DNA of 45,389 nucleotides from an uncultured Verrucomicrobiales bacterium (lineage in GTDB: Bacteria; Verrucomicrobiota; Verrucomicrobiia; Verrucomicrobiales; Akkermansiaceae): assembly GCA_937969495.1 (NCBI GenBank), contig CALBVY010000060.1, forward strand, positions 1 through 45,389, given 5' to 3'. Under the pieces are notes generated by a model, which did not search any database, was not told the origin of the DNA, and saw only the letters and a program-made list of their open reading frames with translations. The position numbers and the translations under genes were made by a program. This document shows positions 19,714-27,202 of this stretch, one piece after another. Position 1 is the stretch's first letter. Each line of letters begins with the position of its first letter.

Positions 19714-20241
19714 ATGGCTATGACCGAACTTGTCCTCAATGAAAAAATCCACCAGCGCGTCATTGTAGAAATGATCCCCAAAGCGCGTACTTACGTATGG
19801 ATCGTCACCGCAGACCTCAAGGATATGCATGTGGCTAAAGGGAGAAAATTTGTGCCTTTCCTAGAGGTGATATCTGACCTTGTGCTACAGGGCATCGCAG
19901 TGCGGCTCTTCCACGCCAAGGAGCCAGGCCCACGTTTTCGTAAGGACTTTGATCGTTACCCAGCACTGGTAGAGAGCGATTTATTCGAGCGTGTACTCTG
20001 CCCGCGCATTCATACCAAAGCCATCATCGTAGACGGAATCAGGGCTTTTATCGGATCACCCAATCTGACAGGCGCAGGTATGGGTGCTAAAAATCCAGAC
20101 AAAAGAAACTTTGAGGCAGGGTTGATCACCGATCACCCAGAACACCTCGAACCCATTTTGGAATGGATCGATCACCTCTACTTAGGCGATCTCTGCCAGA
20201 CCTGTCAGCGTCGCGCATACTGCCCTGATCCTATTGCGTAA
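19714..20241 (+). CDS. Single-HKD phospholipase D-like protein
   Basis: 175 residues from ATG 19714 (an in-frame TTG at 19693 is less likely; ATG 19720 is an alternative). One complete HKD motif is present: H100-T-K102, D107, G114-S115, N117. Members with a single HKD, such as the endonuclease Nuc, act as dimers, each subunit giving one histidine. The product could cleave phosphodiester bonds in nucleic acid or phospholipid; the sequence does not say which. There is no signal peptide, so it is probably cytoplasmic. The C-terminus carries three closely spaced cysteines (CQTCQRRAYC), possibly for metal. It has 102 bp to the divergent barrel gene. Confidence 0.75.
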   Translation: MAMTELVLNEKIHQRVIVEMIPKARTYVWIVTADLKDMHVAKGRKFVPFLEVISDLVLQGIAVRLFHAKEPGPRFRKDFDRYPALVESDLFERVLCPRIHTKAIIVDGIRAFIGSPNLTGAGMGAKNPDKRNFEAGLITDHPEHLEPILEWIDHLYLGDLCQTCQRRAYCPDPIA

Positions 20242-20380
20242 CAAGAACTCTGCGGACCAATGATTACGCCTGTGATGTTTTCCAAATTACGAATTGCCTT
20301 ACTCGTTTATTTAAGTAATCCTAAATAAATCCCGCGTCGCCTCCTCATGAAACGGGAGCCTCTTCCCCGCACAGCCTAAT

Positions 20381-21298
20381 ATGAGATCTAACCGAAGATC
20401 CAAACCGCGCTCATTGAATCGCAGCACCAGAAGCGCACGCACGCGCAACAACAGGCGCGCAGGCCGCCCCTCTCTGCGCGAGGCTTTTCACGGCGCTAAT
20501 CAACGCGCCAAACAACGGGCAAATAGAAGACTGGGTAAACGTGAGGGCCTCACCTCGGTAAAAGCTGCCATTGCCGAGGCTGGTGACAACGGCCCCATTC
20601 ACTTAACCATGCCCCAGAGAATGTGGCGATGGATACTCGCACTCGCACTGCTACCGCTTTGCGTAATTACCACGATGGCGCTATTCAATGTCAACGAAGC
20701 AGGGCAAGGAGCGCAGACGTTCTGGATGGATCTACTGCGCACACGGCATTTTCTTTTCTTTGCCGTGGGGATGGTGCTGATGAGCGGATGGTTTTTCACC
20801 GGACTATTAGAGCGCCTCTTTCTCTATTTCTATGTGCTGGGGCATGAGCTAACCCATGCAATTTTTGTTTATGCCTGTGGTGGCCGTGTGGCGGGGATCA
20901 GCGTTAGTGCCGATGGAGGGTATATCATGACTAATAAGAGCAACGTGCTCATCGCCCTCTCCCCTTACTTTGTGCCTTTCTGGTCGGTTGTTATTTTAAT
21001 CATCTCCGCACTGCTCGGCTTCATCACTGATATCCCCTATCAAAGTGAGACACTCTACCTTCTCATCGGGGGCAGCTGGGCCTTTCACCTGCTGTGGACT
21101 TTATGGATGATCCCCCGCGATCAGCCTGATTTACAGGAAAACGGAGTCTTTTTCTCGCTAGTTGTTATCTATCTGGCCAACGTCATCGTACTCTCCGCAC
21201 TGCTCTGCCTAGCACCCGGAAATCTTACCTGGCATCACTGGGCAAACCAATTCCTAGAGGCATGGCACTACCTGCAAGGACTACTACACCAATACTAG
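20381..21298 (+). CDS. HELTH-motif integral membrane protein with Arg-rich N-tail (M50B-like)
   Basis: 305 residues. Residues 1-60 are extremely basic, with Arg and Lys on almost every third position. About five or six hydrophobic segments follow (81-102, 122-141, 145-165, 189-215, 224-243, 256-277). The third carries H155-E156-L-T-H159, an HExxH zinc-metallopeptidase motif inside a membrane helix, as in site-2-protease/M50 families; the segment SPYFVPFWS after it resembles the conserved Pro-containing helix of M50B-like proteins. A third metal ligand was not identified. Substrate and role are unknown. The basic tail could bind nucleic acid or anionic lipid. It is convergent with the gene ending at 21487. 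Confidence 0.6.
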   Translation: MRSNRRSKPRSLNRSTRSARTRNNRRAGRPSLREAFHGANQRAKQRANRRLGKREGLTSVKAAIAEAGDNGPIHLTMPQRMWRWILALALLPLCVITTMALFNVNEAGQGAQTFWMDLLRTRHFLFFAVGMVLMSGWFFTGLLERLFLYFYVLGHELTHAIFVYACGGRVAGISVSADGGYIMTNKSNVLIALSPYFVPFWSVVILIISALLGFITDIPYQSETLYLLIGGSWAFHLLWTLWMIPRDQPDLQENGVFFSLVVIYLANVIVLSALLCLAPGNLTWHHWANQFLEAWHYLQGLLHQY

Positions 21299-21329
21299 TA
21301 TTTTTATAAAACAGAGAGGCCAAAGGGGG

Positions 21330-21392
21330 ATTTGAGCTCAAATATTAAAAATACACACCTAATTTAAACTTGTTTGGAGTTATTTTTAATAT
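21330..21392. repeat. Palindrome and 12-bp inverted repeat between convergent genes
   Basis: ATTTGAGCTCAAAT (21330-21343) is a perfect 14-bp palindrome. It overlaps ATATTAAAAATA (21342-21353), whose exact reverse complement TATTTTTAATAT lies at 21381-21392 after a 27-nt spacer. This is about 32 bp after the stop of the HELTH protein gene. Confidence 0.7.
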
Positions 21393-21422
21393 ACACCCGT
21401 ATCTAATCGTTTAGCGATAAGC

Positions 21423-21488
21423 GATATTTGGGGGGAACAGCTCCGTCAGGATTGTCTTCAGAAGACACTGGCGGGGCTGTCAAATATC
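21423..21488. repeat. 66-bp near-perfect long hairpin
   Basis: Outer arms GATATTTG (21423-21430) and CAAATATC (21481-21488) match exactly. Inner arms ACAGCTCCGTCAG (21437-21449) and CTGGCGGGGCTGT (21468-21480) pair over 13 bp with two G-U-type positions. The tip holds the self-complementary GTCTTCAGAAGAC (21454-21466). The structure reaches into the stop codon of the minus-strand gene ending at 21487. It may be a bidirectional RNA 3'-end structure for the two convergent genes or a REP/MITE-like repeat; there is no T tract. Confidence 0.75.
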
Positions 21489-22005
21489 AACTATCTAAGT
21501 CACCCTCCTCCTTGGGCACAGGAGGAATAAGATCTTCACGCATCAGCAGCCTTTCCACAGAAAGATCATCGAGCAAATCCGCCGGAGTCTGCTGCACTAC
21601 CGCCGCATAGGGTGTAATCCTGTCCACTTCCGCAATCGCTGCATGCACCATGGAAGAGACAATATCCGCATCGAATTTATCACGCTCAAAAAGATTGGTA
21701 ATACGGAACATCAGCTGAGAACGATCCAGATCATACTCCAAGCTCCCCAGAGTGATCTTCTTATTTGCCCGCGCTAATAGCTCCAGCAGAACCAATTCAT
21801 TTTCTAACTCTAACTCCATAGGAGCCTCCCCCACTACGGAGAGCGCATTAAGCTGCGGGAATGCCTGTGCGTGTAGATGAACATGCGTGTGATAGGCTTC
21901 AAAGGCGGTACGTATCACGTCTTTCCCCTCAAGGTGCTCGAACTGCCAGCTTTGCTTACCAAAAGCTTCCATCACGGACTGGATTTGAATAGATGTAGGG
22001 CGCAT
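21487..22005 (-). CDS. Hypothetical protein, possibly YbjN-like
   Basis: 172 residues from ATG 22005; a GTG at 22023 would add six residues. The protein is acidic, without signal peptide or membrane helix. A beta-rich first half (QFEHLEGKDVIRTAFEAYHT, VHLHAQAFPQLNALSVVGEA) is followed by helices (ENELVLLELLARANKKITLG) and a further beta/alpha half, with an acidic C-terminus. The general layout is like YbjN / type-III-chaperone-like folds, but that is a weak guess. It follows the gene at 22037 on the same strand with a gap of about 30 bp, suggesting one transcript, and its 3' end lies in the long hairpin. Confidence 0.6.
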   Translation of the reverse strand: MRPTSIQIQSVMEAFGKQSWQFEHLEGKDVIRTAFEAYHTHVHLHAQAFPQLNALSVVGEAPMELELENELVLLELLARANKKITLGSLEYDLDRSQLMFRITNLFERDKFDADIVSSMVHAAIAEVDRITPYAAVVQQTPADLLDDLSVERLLMREDLIPPVPKEEGDLDS

Positions 22006-22036
22006 AAGGCTGTCATTAGTCACTGCTCAAGAGCCA

Positions 22037-22585
22037 TTAGTCAACCTCCGCATCACGTTTTTCCATCACACGTAAAACCGCCTCTTCAAGTAAATGCCGG
22101 CGCCTGGCTGGGATTGGCTTCAGCGAAACAACCACACCACTCTTTTTTTCCTCAGTAAAATGAAGCACCAAATTCTTAGCCCTCATTGTAAACTCCGCCT
22201 CCACCACCTGACTCCAATAAATAACCTGCAAATGATCCTTAGCCTTAAAAAAGGGAAAAATCTCCACCCCTAGAGGACTCAGGATAATATAAGCATGACG
22301 CGTGCACCGCAAAGCCAATCGAAATAACAGGTAACATCCAAATAACCCCACCAAACTCAACCACCACCAGCCTTTAAGCAAAGGCCCCTCCATACCCCAG
22401 TCTTGCGTAGAGAGAATCCATACCCCCACCGCAAAGGCAAACACCAGCGCCGAGCAGAAGAAAAATAATTTCCCCTGCGCTGCCCGCGTGAAGCGCAGCT
22501 CTTTCTCAGGCTCCGCAATAGATTTTGGCCCGCGCGGCAACACTGCCGCCTTGACCTTCTCACTCAGAATATCTTCGTCCTTCAT
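22037..22585 (-). CDS. Two-helix membrane protein with a PH-like tail, unknown function
   Basis: 182 residues from ATG 22585; ATG 22616-22618 would add 11 residues. A polar N-terminus of ~35 residues is followed by two transmembrane helices (about 40-59 and 73-92). The C-terminal ~85 residues (AYIILSPLGVEIFPFFKAKD, VIYWSQVVEAEFTM, LVLHFTEEKKSGVVVSLKPI) have a beta-rich pattern with a final amphipathic helix, as in small bacterial PH-like domains that follow membrane hairpins. No enzyme motif is seen. It is divergent from uvrB (92 bp between starts) and followed by the gene ending at 21487. Confidence 0.6.
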   Translation of the reverse strand: MKDEDILSEKVKAAVLPRGPKSIAEPEKELRFTRAAQGKLFFFCSALVFAFAVGVWILSTQDWGMEGPLLKGWWWLSLVGLFGCYLLFRLALRCTRHAYIILSPLGVEIFPFFKAKDHLQVIYWSQVVEAEFTMRAKNLVLHFTEEKKSGVVVSLKPIPARRRHLLEEAVLRVMEKRDAEVD

Positions 22586-22677
22586 AGCGATGTTGCCGTT
22601 GTGTCTCCATCTCAGCATTTGTTCAATCGGTAATCTTGTGATAATCCAATATTCACACGCAACAACCCTCCATTCTA

Positions 22678-24792
22678 TTGCCCTTTTCCCTTCATAGCGA
22701 TTACTCCCCCTCTGGCGATCAAGGACCAGCCATCGAGAAACTCACCAAGTCGATTGAGGCCGGAAACCAACACCAAACACTGTTAGGCGTTACCGGATCA
22801 GGGAAAACCTTCAGCATGGCCAATCTCATTGAGCGCACCGGGAAACCTACCTTGGTAATGAGCCATAATAAAACACTCGCAGCACAGCTCTATTCCGAGT
22901 TTAAGAATTTCTTCCCCAATAACGCAGTGGAGTACTTTGTCTCCTACTTTGATTATTATCAACCCGAGGCCTACATCCCCCGCTCTGATACGTATATCGA
23001 GAAGGACAGCTCCATCAATGACGAGATCGAGCGGCTCCGCCTCAGCACCATGGGATCACTCATCACGCGCGAGGACGTCATCGTAGTAGCATCCGTATCC
23101 TGCATCTACGGCTTAGGCTCACCAGAAGACTATCAGAATATGATGCTCCCCGTGAAAACCGGTGATGAAATGGACCGTGAAGTTTTTCTAGCAGGGCTAA
23201 TCAATCTCATGTTCGAGCGCAATGACATCGCTTTCTCACGTGGCCAGTTCCGTGTGCGCGGTGACGTTGTCGAAGTCCACCCTGCCTACCTCGAAGACAC
23301 TGCCATCAGAGTGGAATTCTTCGGTGATGAAATTGAACGTATCTCAGAGATCGACAGCCTAACAGGAAAAAGGATCGATACTCTCGATAGTCATACCTTT
23401 TTCCCAGCCAAGCAGTTTGTAACCGATAAGGATAAACTGAACACAGCCATTCGCGCAATCAAACAAGAAGCCAACGAACGTGTCGAATGGTTTGAAAAAA
23501 ACGATAAGCTCATCGAGGCACAACGCATCCGCATGCGCACCGACTACGATATTGAAATGATGCAGGAAATGGGCTTCTGCCAAGGGATAGAGAACTACTC
23601 CCGCCACCTCACCGGACGAGAGCCCGGGGCACGCCCCTACACCTTATTAGATTTTTTCCCCGATAACTACCTTTTACTCATGGACGAGAGCCATGTCAGC
23701 GTCCCTCAAGTAGGAGGAATGTATGAAGGCGATAAAAGCCGCAAGACAACACTCGTCGAGCATGGCTTCCGCCTACCTAGCGCGCTTGATAACCGCCCAC
23801 TGAAGTTTAATGAATTCATGCAGATGACCAACCAGCGCGTCTACATCTCCGCCACCCCCGGCCCCTTTGAATTTATCAACTCCCGCCCAGATAATAAAAA
23901 ATACATTCCTTGGAAACGCGGTGAAATCTCAGCCGCACAAGCACTCAAGCAAATCCGCAAAAACATCACCCCCAGCGGCGCAGACCAAGATACCGCAGAT
24001 TTCGATGTCCACGCTGCCAGCACCAATCTCGTGGTCGAACAAATCATCCGCCCCACCGGACTACTCGATCCCATCCTCACACTAAAACCCCTCAAAGGAC
24101 AGATCGATGAAACCATTGACCTCTGCCGTGATCGCGTGGAGAAAAACGAACGCGTCCTAGTAACCACACTCACCAAAAAAACCGCCGAAGATCTCGCCGA
24201 CTACCTGCAGGAAACAGGACTCAAAGTCCGCTACATTCATGCTGATGTAGGCGCCATCGAACGCGTAGAAATCTTACGTTCTTTACGCAACGCAGAGATC
24301 GATGTCCTAGTGGGCATTAACCTACTCCGAGAAGGGCTCGATCTCCCCGAGGTCTCTCTCGTTTGTATCCTTGATGCGGATAAAGAAGGCTTCCTCCGCA
24401 ATGAAACCTCACTCATCCAGACCGCTGGCCGTGCCGCACGCCACGTATCCGGTGAGTGCGTGCTCTTCTGTGATAATGTCACTGACTCCATCCAGACGCT
24501 CATCAACATCACTGAATACCGCCGCACCAAACAGATCGAGCACAATGAGCTGCACGGTATAAAGCCTCAAAGCGTAATCCGCAGCGTGCAAGAAAGCCTC
24601 AGCCAAGCCACCAAATACGCTGAGGAAGCAGATGAGCTGAACCGCGCCGTGCTTAACGAGGACGAAGCCACCTATAATGCTACCCACGTCATCGCAGAGC
24701 TACAGGAAGAAATGCGCGAGGCCGCTGCAAAGTTAGAATTCGAGCGCGCCGCCCACCTGAGAGATCAGATCAAGGAGCTAGAGAAAAAATAA
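22678..24792 (+). CDS. uvrB: Excinuclease ABC subunit B
   Basis: 704 residues, helicase-like damage-verification subunit of nucleotide excision repair. The start appears to be TTG 22678: it gives PFSLHSDYSPSGDQGPAIEKL, which aligns with the family N-terminus, and no ATG is suitable. Walker A is GVTGSGKTFSMAN. The DNA-inserting beta-hairpin region includes YFDYYQPEAYIPRSDTYIEK. The helicase motif III region is ISATPG, and the C-terminal UvrC-binding UVR motif is AAKLEFERAAHLRDQIKELE. Between ISATPG (about residue 390) and the conserved EQIIRPTGLLDP there is a lysine-rich stretch about 45 residues longer than I expect for this family. No LexA-like box was recognised. Confidence 0.95.
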   Translation: MPFSLHSDYSPSGDQGPAIEKLTKSIEAGNQHQTLLGVTGSGKTFSMANLIERTGKPTLVMSHNKTLAAQLYSEFKNFFPNNAVEYFVSYFDYYQPEAYIPRSDTYIEKDSSINDEIERLRLSTMGSLITREDVIVVASVSCIYGLGSPEDYQNMMLPVKTGDEMDREVFLAGLINLMFERNDIAFSRGQFRVRGDVVEVHPAYLEDTAIRVEFFGDEIERISEIDSLTGKRIDTLDSHTFFPAKQFVTDKDKLNTAIRAIKQEANERVEWFEKNDKLIEAQRIRMRTDYDIEMMQEMGFCQGIENYSRHLTGREPGARPYTLLDFFPDNYLLLMDESHVSVPQVGGMYEGDKSRKTTLVEHGFRLPSALDNRPLKFNEFMQMTNQRVYISATPGPFEFINSRPDNKKYIPWKRGEISAAQALKQIRKNITPSGADQDTADFDVHAASTNLVVEQIIRPTGLLDPILTLKPLKGQIDETIDLCRDRVEKNERVLVTTLTKKTAEDLADYLQETGLKVRYIHADVGAIERVEILRSLRNAEIDVLVGINLLREGLDLPEVSLVCILDADKEGFLRNETSLIQTAGRAARHVSGECVLFCDNVTDSIQTLINITEYRRTKQIEHNELHGIKPQSVIRSVQESLSQATKYAEEADELNRAVLNEDEATYNATHVIAELQEEMREAAAKLEFERAAHLRDQIKELEKK

Positions 24793-24822
24793 ATAACCAC
24801 TGGCAGCAAGATCGATAGACTA

Positions 24823-24857
24823 GATTGGCGGCTAAAAGTATTGCCAAAAATTTAGCC
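24823..24857. repeat. Direct repeat, left copy, flanking the PEP-CTERM gene
   Basis: 35 bp starting GATTGGCGGCTAAAAG and continuing TATTGCCAAAAATTTAGCC, 30 bp after the uvrB stop. It matches the right copy at 25790-25823 except for one substitution and one T. Internal inverted arms are GGCTAAA (24830-24836) with TTTAGCC (24851-24857), and TTGGC with GCCAA. Confidence 0.9.
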
Positions 24858-24971
24858 TAGAGCTGCTGTTGGGGTTACGAAATGAGGTAACCCTGAGGAA
24901 AAAGATTTTTAAAAAAATTGACACTCCTCTAGGAATACTATTTTTTCGTCCTTGCGAAAGATACCATTTTT

Positions 24972-25706
24972 ATGAAAAATACACTAAAAAATATAAATAG
25001 ACACATCACGTCTCTCTCCTTGTTGTTTGTTTCAGTGACTGCCCTCAACGCTCAAACAGTGACCACTTATTTAGATCGTGCGACCTTCCTAGCCGAAGGG
25101 AATTTAGTCGCGAACGAAGATTTTGAAGGGTATGACGATACGGCCCTCAGCGTTTTTGTAAATAATAGCACCGCTTTTGATGGGATGACGATCACTACGG
25201 CTCCCGCTCAGAGTATAGCTAACGGATACGATCACAACATTCTCACTAACCCTTCCGATCCTACCCTCAACGGTTTTGGCAATATTACAGGACAGGGTTC
25301 GGCGTTGGGTCCAGCCTTAGCTAATAGTTCCCAAACTTTTGAGCTTTCCATTGATGTACCAGCAATTGGGATGGGCTATGACTACCTGAGTTGGTCAAAC
25401 TCATCCCACAATTCCGTTCACATCTTCGAGTTCGCCAACGGGAGTAGCTATTCGGTGAACCCAAAAGGGGATTTAAATACTGTCGGGGACGGTCTTGCCG
25501 ACTTTAGCGGTCTTGGTACGAGCGGTTTTTTTGGGTTGGTTTCCGATTCTCCAATTGTCGATTACCGCGTAGAGTTTCTTGCCTCAGGTTCCGTAGAAGG
25601 GTGGGGCATGGATAATGTTTCCCTTATCAATGTAGTTCCCGAGCCCAGTTCCACTATTCTTCTTGGCATGGCTGGTCTCGGGTTAATTTCTCGCAGGAGA
25701 AGATAA
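24972..25706 (+). CDS. PEP-CTERM sorting-domain surface protein
   Basis: 244 residues. The signal peptide spans roughly residues 1-28 (SLSLLFVSVTALNAQ). The mature part is a beta-sandwich-like Gly/Asn/Ser-rich domain (ATFLAEGNLVANEDFEGYDD, FELSIDVPAIGMGYDYLS, VEGWGMDNVSLI) like small carbohydrate-binding or adhesin modules. The C-terminus is a classical PEP-CTERM signal: VPEPSS, a hydrophobic helix (TILLGMAGLGLI), then SRRRR. Such proteins are processed by exosortase and attached to the cell surface or extracellular matrix; the exosortase is not in this window. The gene lies between two direct repeats with its own terminator. TTGACA occurs at 24918-24923, but no -10 box is correctly spaced. 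Confidence 0.92.
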   Translation: MKNTLKNINRHITSLSLLFVSVTALNAQTVTTYLDRATFLAEGNLVANEDFEGYDDTALSVFVNNSTAFDGMTITTAPAQSIANGYDHNILTNPSDPTLNGFGNITGQGSALGPALANSSQTFELSIDVPAIGMGYDYLSWSNSSHNSVHIFEFANGSSYSVNPKGDLNTVGDGLADFSGLGTSGFFGLVSDSPIVDYRVEFLASGSVEGWGMDNVSLINVVPEPSSTILLGMAGLGLISRRRR

Positions 25707-25732
25707 GAGTATCTCATCACTAAATTTAATTC

Positions 25733-25766
25733 AAAACCCTCTCTCAGATTTGAGAGGGGGTTTTTT
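25733..25766 (+). terminator. Strong bidirectional rho-independent terminator
   Basis: CCCTCTCTCA (25737-25746), 4-nt loop, TGAGAGGGGG (25751-25760), then TTTTTT; the stem is 10 bp with one G-U pair and is extended by A/T pairs. It lies between the convergent PEP-CTERM gene (+) and the gene ending at 25818 (-). The A run before the stem gives a short T tract on the other strand. Confidence 0.9.
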
Positions 25767-25789
25767 ATTGGAGACAATTTCTTTCAAGT

Positions 25790-25823
25790 GATTGGTGGCT
25801 AAAAGTATTGCCAAAAATTAGCC
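25790..25823. repeat. Direct repeat, right copy, flanking the PEP-CTERM gene
   Basis: 34 bp starting GATTGGTGGCTAAAAG and continuing TATTGCCAAAAATTAGCC, 967 bp from the left copy. It contains the stop codon (25818-25820) of the minus-strand gene, so that gene's 3' end lies within the repeat. Confidence 0.9.
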
Positions 25824-26336
25824 ATTCACCACGGATAATCTACTCGAATCTTCCAGCTGATCCAATAAAGCCTCAGCGTGCAATTGACCCGAGCGCGTTA
25901 GAGCAAAAACCTTGTGAGAGTGCATGCCCTCGCTGCGAGCTTCCATGAGCCTCTTTTTCGCAAGGGTATCGACAATCTTTGTAGTATTCGCCGGCTTCCG
26001 ATCGAAACTCCCAAGAAATAAATTAAGCCGTTTGGTATCCAGATGCTCATCACCCTCCAAAAACTTATGATAGCTGGCTAAAATAACACCCTCACTACCC
26101 GATAGCCTACATGCCTTATCCTCTAAAACTAGACGCACAGCACGCAGAGCCTTTCCAGCGTACAGATCCTCATCACTTTCCAAATTAGCCGCTGCCATAA
26201 AGGCTTCCTCCGCTAGCTTCATCTCATACTTTTTAGTGATGAGCTCCTGGTAAAGACGTAGCTGCTCCGCGCTCATGTGATCGCTCATTTCATGCGCCAT
26301 ACCAGCTAATTTCTGCATCAAATCCTGCTCAGACAT
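25818..26336 (-). CDS. Hypothetical protein with a C-terminal winged-helix-like domain
   Basis: 172 residues. Residues 1-90 are helical and acidic (MSEQDLMQKLAGMAHEMSDH, LRLYQELITKKYEMKLAEEA). Residues ~95-160 look like a winged helix: a first helical part (HKFLEGDEHLDTKRLNLFLG), a recognition-like helix (NTTKIVDTLAKKRLMEARS) and a beta wing (HKVFALTRSGQLHAEAL). The wing pattern (LTRSGQ) is typical of MarR-like and archaeal-type winged helices, but no named family is recognised. It diverges from the gene at 26568 across a 231-bp AT-rich region and could regulate it; that is inference. The stop codon is inside the right direct repeat. Confidence 0.6.
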   Translation of the reverse strand: MSEQDLMQKLAGMAHEMSDHMSAEQLRLYQELITKKYEMKLAEEAFMAAANLESDEDLYAGKALRAVRLVLEDKACRLSGSEGVILASYHKFLEGDEHLDTKRLNLFLGSFDRKPANTTKIVDTLAKKRLMEARSEGMHSHKVFALTRSGQLHAEALLDQLEDSSRLSVVNG

Positions 26337-26452
26337 GACGGAAGGTTAGCTAACCTCAACCCAAATAACAAGACAATATACGTAAAATCATAACCTAAAT
26401 GCGCAAAAAATGCTCATTTATTCAGTAAAATAAATAGTTAGTTAATCTTAAA

Positions 26453-26480
26453 TTAGCACTAAAAACCCTTATTCTATAAT
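26453..26480 (+). promoter_or_regulatory. Candidate sigma-70-type promoter for the gene at 26568
   Basis: TTAGCA (26453-26458), a 16-bp spacer and a perfect TATAAT (26475-26480) in the AT-rich divergent region 26337-26567. This predicts a transcript start near 26487 and an ~80-nt leader. The same region holds GCAAA-TG-TTTGC and several TGCTCATTT repeats that could be operators. Confidence 0.45.
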
Positions 26481-26567
26481 GGTTGCGATTTTAATAATTA
26501 GCAAATGTTTGCATAATTGCTCATTTTTGATCATTTCTTAGCTGCGGATGTTCTCCGCCCCTAAGTT

Positions 26568-27182
26568 ATGAAAGCACGTTTTGACACCCGTTCCCCCCTC
26601 AATGGACGATACACCCCAGCCCAGGGTGATGCACCCACATCACCAAGGTGCCACACTCGCACCGATAGACCATCGTCAAAGCAGGCACTGATCTCTGATG
26701 CGGCTAACGCTGCCAACGAGATCAGCGCCGGGCTTAACCTCCACCTTGAAGATGAAATCCCCCTTCATGAGATTGAAGCTTACGCGCGTTATTTAATTTC
26801 ATTCTCAGCGAATACACAAGAAAGCCCCGAGCTCTGCTTAACCGATTTACTCCCTGCCTACGCAAGGCTTCAAAATGATTATGCTGATGCCTGCCAAGCA
26901 CGTAAAGAGCAACAAATTCTAGCGAAGCAACTCATCAAGGCAACCGAGCCACTACTCAGTAATGAAGCCGTAGCAGAGCAGGATAAACAAGGGCTCCTGA
27001 GCGTCACTGGACTGGCTATAGAAAAGCTGATGCAGCTAAAAATGCGCGCCTCGAACATCAAGCAACGTCTAAACTTCCTCAAGCAGATCACACCCCAGTA
27101 TGTGCAGAATTACGCGCAACTACTCGGCCATTCCCCAGAGCTCTGTCAGCAGGTAGAACAGCGGGCGAAGGCTGCTCTCTAG
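26568..27182 (+). CDS. Hypothetical helical protein
   Basis: 204 residues, ATG 26568. No family recognised. The first ~45 residues are basic, polar and probably disordered (MKARFDTRSPLNGRYTPAQG). The remainder is almost wholly helical with heptad-like leucines (YARLQNDYADACQARKEQQI, LAKQLIKATEPLLSNEAVAE, LAIEKLMQLKMRASNIKQRL), so a coiled-coil or helical bundle is likely. No signal peptide or membrane helix. It is divergent from the winged-helix protein gene and convergent with the gene ending at 27203, leaving 20 bp between the stops. A structural or complex-forming role is plausible but not shown. Confidence 0.6.
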   Translation: MKARFDTRSPLNGRYTPAQGDAPTSPRCHTRTDRPSSKQALISDAANAANEISAGLNLHLEDEIPLHEIEAYARYLISFSANTQESPELCLTDLLPAYARLQNDYADACQARKEQQILAKQLIKATEPLLSNEAVAEQDKQGLLSVTGLAIEKLMQLKMRASNIKQRLNFLKQITPQYVQNYAQLLGHSPELCQQVEQRAKAAL

Positions 27183-27202
27183 ACGTAAAAATAGCGCGCA
27201 CT

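Noticed and set aside
24823-24857. Direct repeats as sigma-54 promoters (TGG...TTGC pattern)
   Set aside because: In both copies the TGG-like and TTGC elements are one base too far apart (13 instead of 12 between G positions); sigma-54 tolerates little spacing change.
24823-25823. PEP-CTERM cassette as an integron cassette with attC sites
   Set aside because: The repeats lack the RYYYAAC/GTTRRRY core boxes, and there is no integrase nearby.
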